DNA from: Lingula anatina
Lineage: Eukaryota > Brachiopoda > Lingulata > Lingulida > Lingulidae
Reading direction: 5' to 3'
Assembly (NCBI RefSeq): GCF_001039355.2
Contig: NW_019774714.1
Location: 1 to 64,000, forward strand
DNA length: 64,000 nucleotides
The position numbers were made by a program, and so were the translations under genes. The notes beneath the pieces are model-generated. The model had not been told where the DNA came from and did not search any database. It worked only from the letters and a program-made list of their open reading frames with translations. Shown piece after piece: positions 24,301 to 31,430 of this stretch. Every line of letters begins with the position of its first letter. The first letter of the stretch is position 1.

Positions 24301-24975
24301 ATTGCTCGGATTTCCAGCGGTAATAGATTCCATTCCTTTGGACCTGCAGCTTTAAAAGATATGTCACCGTAGGTTTTTAATTGCATTTTTACTGGGTTGA
24401 GTAGCAATTGGTCTACAGACCGCAGATTTCGCATTGGAACATAGTGACTAACTAATTCATTGATGTAGATTGGTGCCAATCCATAAAAAGCATCGTGAGT
24501 AAAAACTAAAATTTTGAATAAAATTCTGGCTTGTAGAGGTAGCCAGTGTAAACTTTTTAAAACTTGGGAGACGTGTTTGCTTGTGGATGTCCGAGTTAAT
24601 AATCTGGCCGAAATATTTTGAATGTGCTGCAGTCTGGCAATTTGTTTCTTTGGACAACCGTATAAAATGGAGTTGCAGTTATCTAATCGAGATGTAACTA
24701 AACAATTTATGACTGTGGCTGCAGCAGTCAGACAACTGATTGCAAATTACCTGGTGGACCTCCTGTTCCTGGTGGGCCTCCTGTGCCTGGTGGTCCTCCT
24801 GTACCTGGTGGGCCTCCAGTACCTGGTGGTCCTCCTGTGCCTGGTGGACCTCCTGTACCTGGTGGGCCTCCTGTTCCTGGTGGACCTCCTGTTCCTGGTG
24901 GGCCTCCAGTACCTGGTGGACCTCCTGTGCCTGGTGGACCTCCTGTGCCTGGTGGGCCTTCTGTGCCTCTTATTC
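9084..24975 (-). CDS. Transmembrane collagen-like protein, 3' part of gene (14 exons seen)
   Basis: Fourteen minus-strand exons join in one frame through phase-1 junctions that each recreate a glycine codon. The recovered coding length is 2999 nt, about 998 residues, starting inside the gene; the 5' end with initiator and any signal peptide was not found. Domain order is about 711 residues of Gly-Thr-Gly/Gly-Pro-Pro triplets, about 96 residues of Gly-Met-Lys/Gly-Asn-Arg type triplets, a Gly/Asn/Phe-rich linker of about 95 residues, then one hydrophobic helix and a charged coiled-coil tail. Collagen triplets form extracellular triple helices. The helix followed by Trp-Arg-Arg suggests a membrane-anchored protein with its C-terminus in the cytoplasm. 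Known transmembrane collagens (XIII, XVII, XXIII, XXV) have the opposite topology, so this may be a separate invertebrate type. Eight introns are derived from one retrotransposon fragment. Extra exons within the 5.5-kb intron 11046-16606 cannot be excluded. Confidence 0.82.
9906..10007 (-). CDS. Collagen-like gene, linker exon with Gly-Gln-Asn-Phe repeats
   Basis: A 102-nt exon with acceptor AAATACAG and donor A|GTAAGT. It encodes a short repetitive stretch of the units FGQNF, FRLN and LGQNF, then a Thr/Gly-rich segment. Its first two bases complete the Gly codon opened by the exon at 10397-10582, which ends in the same Asn-Phe-Gly motif, so the repeat continues smoothly across the intron. 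Not a Gly-X-Y sequence; probably a flexible stalk between triple helix and membrane. Confidence 0.78.
10397..10582 (-). CDS. Collagen-like gene, Gly/Thr/Asn-rich linker exon
   Basis: A 186-nt exon with acceptor TTTTTTCAG and donor G|GTGAGT. The open frame starts GMILILPNRGRTTPAG and carries several Gly-Phe and Gly-Thr pairs, ending QNFG. The first two bases complete a Gly codon from the end of the Gly-Met-Lys exon upstream. It marks the end of the triple-helical region. A plus-strand frame over the same bases lacks splice support and is a shadow. Confidence 0.78.
10604..10805. repeat. Intron with TGCG/TG and AG microsatellites
   Basis: The short intron between two collagen-like exons contains (TGCG)n running into (TG)n at about 10648-10692 and about 20 AG units at 10739-10780. 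Read on the minus strand the latter is a CT tract close to a donor, not at an acceptor. Confidence 0.85.
10806..11045 (-). CDS. Collagen-like gene, Gly-Met-Lys/Gly-Asn-Arg triplet exon
   Basis: A 240-nt exon with acceptor TTCAATTCAG and donor CCAG|GTAGGA. It translates to 80 residues of Gly-X-Y, dominated by Gly-Met-Lys, Gly-Asn-Arg, Gly-Asp-Arg and Gly-Arg-Arg, with one small imperfection (Gly-Asn-Arg-Gly-Thr-Gly-Ser-Lys). Very basic, unlike the neutral Gly-Pro-Pro part. Both ends split a glycine codon after its first base. Plus-strand Pro/Leu-rich frames here are antisense shadows. Confidence 0.88.
11913..12322. mobile_element. MITE-like element with 16-bp perfect terminal inverted repeats
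   Basis: The left end ATGTTTAGGGCCCCAG (11913-11928) is the exact reverse complement of the right end at 12307-12322, and pairing continues imperfectly inward. About 410 bp long, no coding capacity; contains a short TG microsatellite. No clear target-site duplication. Confidence 0.6.
12662..12800. repeat. Short inverted-repeat relic of the CCCTGGTAGAGGGTA foldback family
   Basis: Left ACCCTCTACCA and right CCTGGTAGAGGGT face each other across about 110 bp. The same end motif bounds the foldback elements at 39046-39213 and 47935-48104, so this is probably a diverged member. Confidence 0.4.
13434..14219. repeat. Local duplicated block, left copy
   Basis: Matches 14602-15393 nearly base for base at a constant offset of about 1168 bp, ending in the same (ATT)n(GAT)n tract that runs into the gap. 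Differences are single bases and microsatellite length. Because the copies sit either side of an N gap, they may be two haplotypes not merged by the assembler. Confidence 0.9.
14156..14219. repeat. (ATT)n(GAT)n microsatellite at gap edge
   Basis: A compound trinucleotide tract that ends at the first N. Its counterpart at 15326-15393 is complete and slightly different in length. Confidence 0.95.
14220..14601. other. Assembly gap (382 N)
   Basis: Run of N. Frames drawn through it are meaningless. Confidence 1.
14602..15393. repeat. Local duplicated block, right copy
   Basis: Second copy of 13434-14219; includes the full (ATT)n(GAT)n tract and continues into unique sequence. Confidence 0.9.
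15433..15595. mobile_element. GATCGATCT-family MITE, 3'-truncated copy
   Basis: Shares the block TTTTAGATCGATCTATCC through GGCTGACAGCTATTTAGC with the elements at 39629, 40256, 48518 and 49200. It lacks their right terminal repeat and stops just left of another inverted-repeat element (15606), which may have interrupted it. Confidence 0.75.
15606..16185. mobile_element. 580-bp element with about 45-bp terminal inverted repeats
   Basis: The left end TTTGAAGCACTTTCCCGTCA pairs with the right end at about 16141-16185, with roughly 38 of 45 positions matching. No transposase domain recognised in the short frames inside, so a non-autonomous DNA element is likely. Confidence 0.55.
16607..16654 (-). 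CDS. Collagen-like gene, 48-nt Gly-X-Y mini-exon
   Basis: The acceptor is TTTTAAG and the donor G|GTAAGA. It encodes GMKGLPGGGKGSKGMK in frame, with both ends splitting a glycine codon as in the neighbouring exons. It resembles the basic Gly-Met-Lys exon at 10806-11045 and the end of the exon at 17323. At 16 residues it is among the smallest exons here; the conserved phase and triplet register support it. Confidence 0.8.
16886..17274. mobile_element. Inverted-repeat element with ACCTCCGCCAAGG ends, copy 1
   Basis: Starts ACCTCCGCCAAGGAGGT and ends CCTTGGCGGAGGT followed by GTGCTCTCTGAGTGCTTTTCTAG. Inside, a motif of about 150 bp (from AACTCAAAAAGTTATGGA to GTGATCCGGATCAATA) occurs twice. A shorter relative is at 58523-58760. 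It lies in an intron of the collagen-like gene. Confidence 0.7.
17323..17988 (-). CDS. Collagen-like gene, largest (Gly-Thr-Gly-Gly-Pro-Pro)n exon
   Basis: A 666-nt exon built from 18-bp units encoding GTGGPP, about 35 in a row. Its 3' end changes to Gly-Arg-Arg, Gly-Gln-Lys and Gly-Met-Lys before donor G|GTTAAA. The acceptor is the (TTA)n-AG end of the adjacent retrotransposon-derived intron. A perfect Gly-X-Y register is kept throughout. The 18-bp tandem structure makes the region prone to unequal crossing-over. Long plus-strand frames (Leu-Val-Asp-Leu-Leu and Pro-Gly-Gly-Pro-Pro-Val) arise only because the repeat is stop-free on both strands. Confidence 0.88.
17989..18678 (-). mobile_element. 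Intron made of a CR1/L2-type retrotransposon 3' fragment (unit 1)
   Basis: 690 bp. On the minus strand it opens with donor AG|GTAATTCGC, runs directly into reverse-transcriptase C-terminal code (motifs LVTSRLDNCNS, HWLPLQARI, GLAPIYINEL, LKTYGDISFKAAGPKEWN, LKTYLF-stop), then about 190 bp of AT-rich 3' UTR and a (TTA)n tail whose final AG is the splice acceptor. These motifs are typical of the end of CR1/L2-like non-LTR reverse transcriptases. The endonuclease and catalytic core are absent (5' truncation). Confidence 0.88.
18679..18804 (-). CDS. Collagen-like gene, 126-nt GTGGPP exon
   Basis: Seven 18-bp units (42 residues), phase 1 at both ends, bounded by the retrotransposon-derived introns. 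Shortest exon of the array. Confidence 0.85.
18805..19494 (-). mobile_element. Retrotransposon-derived intron (unit 2)
   Basis: 690 bp, same structure as unit 1. It alone encodes LDYCNS at the reverse-transcriptase motif, which is the usual family sequence. The other seven copies encode LDNCNS, so this copy may preserve the ancestral state at that codon. Confidence 0.88.
19495..19710 (-). CDS. Collagen-like gene, 216-nt GTGGPP exon
   Basis: Twelve 18-bp units (72 residues), phase 1 at both ends. Confidence 0.85.
19711..20400 (-). mobile_element. Retrotransposon-derived intron (unit 3)
   Basis: 690 bp. Shares TATCATAAAT in its 3' UTR with units 1 and 2, while units 4-8 have TATCATGAAT (plus-strand reading), placing it with the older group. 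Confidence 0.88.
20401..20580 (-). CDS. Collagen-like gene, 180-nt GTGGPP exon (array copy)
   Basis: Ten 18-bp units (60 residues). Identical by eye to the exons at 21271, 22141, 23011 and 23881. Confidence 0.83.
20581..21270 (-). mobile_element. Retrotransposon-derived intron (unit 4)
   Basis: 690 bp, identical by eye to units 5, 6 and 7. Same donor, truncated reverse-transcriptase frame and (TTA)n-AG acceptor. Confidence 0.87.
21271..21450 (-). CDS. Collagen-like gene, 180-nt GTGGPP exon (array copy)
   Basis: Identical copy of the exon at 20401-20580, offset 870 bp. Confidence 0.83.
21451..22140 (-). mobile_element. Retrotransposon-derived intron (unit 5)
   Basis: 690 bp, identical by eye to unit 4. 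Confidence 0.87.
22141..22320 (-). CDS. Collagen-like gene, 180-nt GTGGPP exon (array copy)
   Basis: Identical copy of the exon at 20401-20580, offset 1740 bp. Confidence 0.83.
22321..23010 (-). mobile_element. Retrotransposon-derived intron (unit 6)
   Basis: 690 bp, identical by eye to unit 4. Confidence 0.87.
23011..23190 (-). CDS. Collagen-like gene, 180-nt GTGGPP exon (array copy)
   Basis: Identical copy of the exon at 20401-20580, offset 2610 bp. Confidence 0.83.
23191..23880 (-). mobile_element. Retrotransposon-derived intron (unit 7)
   Basis: 690 bp, identical by eye to unit 4. Confidence 0.87.
23881..24060 (-). CDS. Collagen-like gene, 180-nt GTGGPP exon (array copy)
   Basis: Identical copy of the exon at 20401-20580, offset 3480 bp. 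Confidence 0.83.
24061..24750 (-). mobile_element. Retrotransposon-derived intron (unit 8, most 5' in the gene)
   Basis: 690 bp. Differs from unit 4 by two visible substitutions: donor context GTAATTTGC instead of GTAATTCGC, and one change near 24608. Otherwise the same truncated reverse-transcriptase frame and 3' tail. Confidence 0.87.
24751..24975 (-). CDS. Collagen-like gene, most upstream exon seen
   Basis: A 225-nt exon. Its acceptor is GGAATAAAG, and its first codons give Gly-Ile-Arg-Gly-Thr-Glu-Gly-Pro-Pro before the GTGGPP repeats, a natural edge to the repeat domain. Like the others it begins by completing a glycine codon, so at least one more exon must lie upstream. An alternative that starts translation at an ATG at 25025 (MRRYLFSIALFS) reads through the acceptor; it looks weakly signal-peptide-like but has no cleavage-site pattern I trust. 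Confidence 0.78.
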
Positions 24976-25314
24976 CTTTATTCCAAATGGTTGAAAAGAG
25001 GGCAATGCTGAAGAGGTACCTTCTCATGATTTTTTTTCTTTACCTGAGAACTGAAATTACAGCTGAAAATTATGAAACATTCTTACAGAATATTGCATCT
25101 GCCATTTAAATATTTCTAAATTAAGTTGAAATACATGGTTTAATCACATCATTTGTTTAATTACTCCCTAACAGCTGCAGTAGGCGTGCCTGACATCAGT
25201 GCCACTTACGCCTACTACTGTTCTGGGGTCTTATATTTAATGAACAATTGCCTTTTGGAATGTGAAGGCTAATGAGGCCAGTTACAAAAAGCATAACGAA
25301 TTGGAAGGAGACAT

Positions 25315-25734
25315 TACCCAGCGGTCAAATCATGTTGTTTCAACATTAAAACAATGTTGAACTATAACGTTGACAAGACATTGGATTATTATTGGATTTA
25401 AAAGATGGATCAACGTCAAATAACAACGTTGTATCAACGTCAGATAACAACATTGTATCAGTTGTTAGACAAGATTCTTGCATGAAAAGACATTAAAATG
25501 ACCTTGAATGTTTTTATTTTTGGTACAAAACAAAGGTACACAATTATATTACACTGTAAAAACATCTAAGTGCCTGTTTTGTCTCATTTTTTCAACGCAT
25601 TTAGCTCCTCAGCATGTTTTGCCCCTGAGCATGTTACACGCTTTTAGCCTGGGTGTGTTTAGCAGTAGGACGCGCTTGATGGCTAAATATATGTAGGGTG
25701 TATATGTATGGCCTTTAAGTTAGGGTTTCCAAGG

Positions 25735-25795
<61 letters not shown>

Positions 25796-26280
25796 GTCAC
25801 GGTCACCTCAACCTGTCTATAACAGGTACCGTGAACTGTCAACATTGTTAACTTTTACATTTACAGCGACTTCGTCCTAGTGTTAGCTGACCTTGCAAGG
25901 AAGTATATTGGAATGTATTTCTGAATAACAAGATAAGATAATTCACTAGTTCACTAAAGACACAAAACAACTGTCACTTTTACTTTAAAGCACCGTTTTT
26001 AATATTTTGATAAAGTTCGTTACAGTATTGATAAACATTATAGTGTCACGTTTTCAATAATTAATATTTTAAATTACGATCCATGTCTTGCATCACGACG
26101 ACCAAACAACAACGTTGAGTCAATGACCAAAATACAACGTTGAATCAACGTCACATTATGACGGCGTTTTAATGTGGCTGGATCAACATTGATTTGACGT
26201 TGAATTTAGGTAGATCAACGGCGATTCAACGCCCCAACCTGTTTTCAACGTTGATCCAATGTCACTATGCCTGCTGGGTA
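25315..26280. mobile_element. CAACGTTGA-rich MITE-like element with TACCCAGC ends
   Basis: Left end TACCCAGCGG and right end CTGCTGGGTA are inverted repeats. Both flanking arms are packed with CAACGTTGA/TCAACGTCA motifs. The middle contains a (TA)n tract at 25741-25790 and unrelated sequence. No transposase seen. Confidence 0.6.
25741..25790. repeat. (TA)n microsatellite
   Basis: About 25 uninterrupted TA units inside the element at 25315-26280. Confidence 0.95.
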
Positions 26281-26482
26281 CTTACTGGGAAATAAGTAAA
26301 GCCCTGCAGAATATCAAAAATGAAACAACAGGATGTGAAAGTCTTTAAAATGTTTTTTAGATTTTATTGACTTAGTTTCAATATTTCTTTTTGTTGCCTA
26401 ATTTAGGAATATTTGCTAAGCCGAACAATTTATTGTAAAGTTTTTTCTCTCTTTTACACAAAGACAAGTAATTTATAGCATT

Positions 26483-26782
26483 GAAGGGGGATTGAAAAAT
26501 TAAGACTTGGAGAACCAAGCACACAGACGAAAGTTTCGAGGTTGGAAATTTGGCATCGTGTAGTTACTAAGCGTCGTCGAATAAAACGTATCACTGACTT
26601 TGTTTGAGCTGGGGTTTTCTGTGTATGACCTTGCATAAAATCTGAAGAAACCGTGGAATCTTCGGATTACTTTTGCGTAATTAAAGTAAGCTAAAACGGA
26701 ATGCCTTATTTTGAGCCCATGGAAGCTTTAATAACTCTACTAAATCAAGCGAAGTCCAGGGCATAGTTTTAATTGTAAAAAA
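26483..26782 (+). repeat. 300-bp dispersed repeat, copy 1
   Basis: Closely matches 27491-27787. Both copies begin GAAGGGG, keep a short frame ending WHRVVTKRRRIKRITDFV-stop, and share about 170 bp after the stop. Most substitutions in the frame still leave it open. Confidence 0.8.
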
Positions 26783-27178
26783 ATTATAGCATTACTCTAA
26801 AAGCAAGCTGAGTTCCATTGCCATGTCATGCTGTTTCTTAAAGAGCTTCTCTACATCCGAATTTGCTAGTAGACTCTTAAATTTTTTTAGATTTTCGATT
26901 GTTTGTTTTTAGGCATGGCAGAGTTGAAACTCCACATTATCTAAATTCTACTTCTAACTGCATTTTCCACAGAATTTTGAAAAGGTTTCTTCCAGATGTA
27001 TTTCATGAATACCAAAAGGCATATTAAGTTTTTTTCTGAGGAACATTAGAATTGTTAAACCTTCATAAAGAATAAATTGCAGCCCAAATATGTATCCATG
27101 ATATGTCCTACAAAACGGTTTTTACTGGATTACAAATTTTATATCACAAACGGACGTGATGTCGCCCAAGAGTCCTTG

Positions 27179-27366
27179 TTCCAGTTTCACAAAACACAAT
27201 TAAGTCAGGTTCCCTGACTCAGAACTTAATTACCGACGTTACATGGTCATATGCGCACATCTAACCCTGAACAGTGTTACAACACTCTCATGCAAATGAA
27301 ACCGACTCAAAATAACGAGCCCCTCATGCAGGGAACTGACTTAATTTTTTGTGTGAAACTGGGGCC
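27179..27366. mobile_element. MITE-like element with about 38-bp inverted ends
   Basis: Left CCAGTTTCACAAAACACAAT and GTCAGGTTCCCTG pair with the right CAGGGAACTGACTTAATTT and GTGTGAAACTGG. About 190 bp, no coding capacity. Confidence 0.65.
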
Positions 27367-27490
27367 TTATGTATCCTGAGGCGATTTAAAGTAACGCTGA
27401 CATAGTAATAAACTGCAGTAATGAATATTTGTATGCAACACGTGGCTTAAGGATAGTACGTTGGATACATAAGAGGGCTCTTGATAAAAT

Positions 27491-27787
27491 GAAGGGGATT
27501 GAAAAATTAAGACTTGGAGAAACAAGCAGGCAGACGAAAGTTACGAGGTTGGAAACTTGGCATCGTGTAGTTACTAAGCGTCGTCGAATAAAACGTATCA
27601 CTGACTTTGTGTGAGCTGGGGTTTTCTGTGTACGACCTTGCGTAATATCTGAAGAAACCGTGGAATCTTCGGATTGCTTTTGCGTAATTAAAGTAAGCTA
27701 AAACGGAATGCCTTATTATGAGCCCAAGCTTTAATAAAACTCTACTAAATCAAGCGAAGTCCAGGGCATAGTTTTATATGTAAAAAG
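27491..27787 (+). repeat. 300-bp dispersed repeat, copy 2
   Basis: Second copy of 26483-26782. Here the frame extends further upstream (27429-27614) and ends at the same stop. Confidence 0.8.
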
Positions 27788-29285
27788 TTTATTACAACCG
27801 GTTCCCAGCACACAGTCTTCATATGTCTCACGAATTTGACATAAAATATAGTATTTAAAGAACCACGTTGAAGAAGGAAGCTCGCTTCATCGGAAAATCA
27901 GACATGATTCTGATGACCCAACTGACGCAATCAGAATTGACAGGAATCTGATGGGTTGCCGTTTCGAAGGTTTGCTTATCTAAGGGGTTCTTTATTTTGA
28001 GATTCGCTATTCCGAATGTCCGCTGTTCCGAAATACACTTTGAGTAAAGCTGAGAGAAACCAAAATGGTTGTAAAGAAAATATGTATAATTTATTTGTAA
28101 ATTTTGGGCGCGCACTTCTTCGGTGATAGATGACTGGATGTTAAATTAAAACCACCATGAAATTAAGCCTATCATGTTTATTATAATTTGGCAATGAGCC
28201 ATGTTGCAGAAAATTATAGAGTATTTTCTTCTTAAATAGCGATGTTGTTGTTCTAGTATCGCACAGTATCGCGAGTAGAGTTTTACTTCCAAAAGACAAC
28301 TCATCTTTAACATTTTTAAGGATATTGTAACCCTTTATTATCTTCCAGATATCGAAAATGAGGTTTTTCCTGGATCTAATTATTCAATGATGCATCTATT
28401 TTTTGCTAATTTAAAACACTGAAAAAAACTCGAAAATGTAAAATACCGGGCGTTTATATTTTTTGTTGCAATGTATAAGCATAGGCAACTCAAAGCTTTA
28501 ATCATCAAGTTAACACCTATTTTGAGGTGAGATAGCAAACGGTATGGGGCGTAACTTCATCCCTGAACAAGATTTTATCACGAAAATCGGCAGCCTTGGC
28601 TAGGAGTGTAAAGGCTACAATCCCATGCCGTCATTTTGGCTTAAATGTTTTTGTTGTGGAGTTATGAGCCCCTAATTACAAATTTTCATTAAACAAAGGC
28701 ATTATTTTGCTTTATCAACGTTAAAAAACTGAACTAAGACTTTTAAAAAAATCACTGGCATGGTTTTGGAGTACTAAATGGTGTCATTAAATAAGCGTTA
28801 AAACGGTGGTCGGGGGTGCTCATATAAAAGAGAAATTTGAGAAACTGATTTTTCAGTTTTTACCCCAAAATCGCAATTATGACGTCACCCGTAAGATGAC
28901 ATATATGCAAATGTTAATTTATTTAGTCACTGAACACTGAAGATTTATCTATTACTCAAAAAATGTATTTAAGGCAGTAACTAAGGGGGTTAGGGCAAAG
29001 GGTGACAATATCCTTATCAGGCTTCCAATTCTTTCGAAGCTACTGCATGATAAAACTGTCTTCGGAATAGCAACCCTTCAGAATAGCAAAGCCTTCCAAG
29101 CCAAGATTTTCCCGCCAAAACTCATATTTAATTTTTCCAAGGTAAACGACATCTGCCGACTTACCAACCTTCGAGCCTAGATTACATTTGCCATGAAATG
29201 TCCAAACGGTGCACATATACTGCCCGCAAATCCCTTTTCGTGCGGCATCTGTGCGGTGGCAGGCGGTAGCCTCTACAATTTTGTC

Positions 29286-29459
29286 GGGGGCGTCTCGATA
29301 GTCCGAAGGTTCATTGGTCCGAAGGTTCATTGGTCCGAAAAGTGGTAACATTTTCGTCGATTTTTTAATCAAGGGTTCATTGGTCCGAAGGTTCTATAGT
29401 GAACATTCGGACCAATGAACCTTCGGACTATTGAACCTTCGGACTATCGCTACGGCCCC
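29286..29459. mobile_element. Foldback element with GTCCGAAGGTTCATTG repeats
   Basis: A left arm of about 54 bp holds tandem GGTTCATTGGTCCGAA units, mirrored by the right arm 29405-29459 (GGACCAATGAACCTTCGG). Arms match at nearly all positions. Related fragments (CTTCAGAATAGC, TTCGGAATA) at about 29060-29090 and 30270-30310 suggest a larger composite element. Confidence 0.6.
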
Positions 29460-31304
29460 ATTTTGTCAAGCAAAACGTTTGACAATTTTTTTTTAAATAT
29501 CGTTAGCCCGTAGGCCGTGGCATTCGGTCGACGGCATTCCTATATGGGCCTCGTTCGGAGGACTTGCAGTGATCGGTTGAACCTGTTTTGGTCTCTTTTC
29601 CTTCCACCTATGGCGGCTTTAGAAGGCTTAGAAATGACAGAGATGTTTTAATCTTAAAATAGGTCAATTGCATGAATTTGAAGTGTGCGTTTTCTTAAGC
29701 CTCGGCCACAACCGGACGCACGAATTTTAGGACCGTACGTCCCCTACGAATTTTGGGTGCAGTGGAGGTTGTGGGGTTCGTAGAGGTAGAGGAAAGAAAC
29801 TAAATTGAGCAAAAATTTGAAAATGTTGAAAATTGTTACACAGTCGACGTTCATTGTAAGCGTGCGTGCGTCGTGTGCACGCCTTTTATACACCAGGATT
29901 GGGGTGACGCACGTGCGACGCATTCCCGGTGTCCACTTTGTTCGTAAGTTGTGAAGGCGTGCGCCGTACTCAACACGCAAAGGGCACTTGCTCCTTCATT
30001 GTTGCTCCTTCAACGCACGTCTCACTTGCTAGCTCCATGCGAGGGTAGCGAGTTACGCTTGCGGCCTCGCTGTTCGCAGGCTATTCGCAGAATCTTTTGG
30101 CCATGTCCAACATCCTCCGTATACGTGCGTCTGCGAACTCGAAATTTCGTAAGAAGGACTTGCGTGGGACGTGAGATTCTGCGCAAACGATTTTACCGTG
30201 GGGCACCCGTGGCAAATGAAATCCAGGCTTTAAGAATAACGAAACTTTGAAAGAAATTTAGAGAATATTTTGGAATAGCGAACCTTCAGAATAGCAGGTC
30301 TTCGGAATATAGAGCTGACCACCAAAAGTGACTTGCAACCGCTAACACCAATGACTGGGCCATTAAATGTACATGTGAACTTTGATACTGCTTATATTGT
30401 TACACAGGGTACACAAATCTAACTACCTTCTCAAGGAAATTGTTTAACTTTCGTTAATTAAAAATTGTTTACTGGTCATTACTACAGCTAGGTACATGAA
30501 AAGTTCTGTGACAGTGATCACAGTGAAAATTGACATAATGATCATTTTCCTAATAATGTAATATTCAAAATATCCTATCATTTTTTACCATTTAGGCTTT
30601 AGTCTATCTTCGCTAACAAATGCGCTGTACTTAGGTTTACGTCACTTTCAGACCTTTTTTATCGTAGAAGAAAAGCAGATAAAAATAAAAACCATTCTGT
30701 AATTTATTTCAAACCCTTACACCTAACATCGAAAAGCATATAATTTCCAAATTACATCCAGTGCAGTAGTTTTCGCATCCTTATGAAAAGGAATCGCTTC
30801 CATACACGTCGCGTCGCAGAATTACCACGTTAATTAATAAGCCAGCAATAGCGCATTTCATGCTGCCTCAGACATAAATGCCCTTATTTTAGCTTTATAA
30901 TCGTTACTGCTTACCGATCCAATATGCTCCGATCATTCACATGAAACCTAATTGTCCTCATCCGCTGTAAGTGACATGAAGCCTTTCGAGAAGTGCATCG
31001 CGACTGCTGTCTACAAATCTCAATGGTTTTGCTGCCTTCGCAGTCTATTTATGACGCTGCAAGATAGTGTATCACATGATATATTAATATTTTGGTAAAC
31101 AATCTTTCACAGGCTTCTACACATCAAACATAAAAATGTAAATCAGACACAGCCGATGCCGTTATTTGTAACTGTCATTCACTAGTTAACATGTGCAGAG
31201 CCGAGCTGTGCCAATGTGTGCCAATAATATATGCTACTCATTAATATATCACCTCAAGTGGTTCCATAAAAAAGGGGCTTTACATGCAAACCTCTCTTTC
31301 TCTC

Positions 31305-31380
31305 ACTCTCTTTCACTCTCTCTCCCTCTCTCTCTCTCTCTCTGCCTGCCATGCCTGTCCTGCTCTGCTTTCCTCTTTCA

Positions 31381-31417
<37 letters not shown>

Positions 31418-31430
31418 ACACACACTGGTA
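31305..31430. repeat. (CT)n and (CA)n microsatellites
   Basis: CT-rich tract at about 31305-31342 and CA tract at about 31384-31426, separated by about 40 bp. Confidence 0.9.

Larger units (their letters stand above)
17989..24750 (-). repeat. Tandem array of exon-intron units within the collagen-like gene
   Basis: Eight copies of a unit made of a GTGGPP-repeat exon (126, 216, then 180 nt, last one 225 nt) and a 690-bp intron. From 20401 to 24750 the period is exactly 870 bp for five units, which look identical apart from one or two substitutions in the unit nearest 24750. All exon lengths are multiples of 18 or keep frame, so copy number can change without breaking the protein. Confidence 0.95.

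Noticed and set aside
20401-24750. CRISPR-like array
   Set aside because: Regular repeats are exon-intron units 870 bp long in a eukaryotic gene, not short direct repeats with unique spacers.
18550-25011. Recurring plus-strand frames of 92-129 codons across each array unit
   Set aside because: They run antisense through the retrotransposon fragment into the collagen repeat; copies are identical only because the DNA is duplicated.
24728-25027. Start of the collagen-like protein at the ATG at 25025
   Set aside because: Would bypass a good acceptor at 24976-24977 whose phase matches all other exons; the 16 residues before it are only weakly hydrophobic. Kept as an alternative in the exon note.
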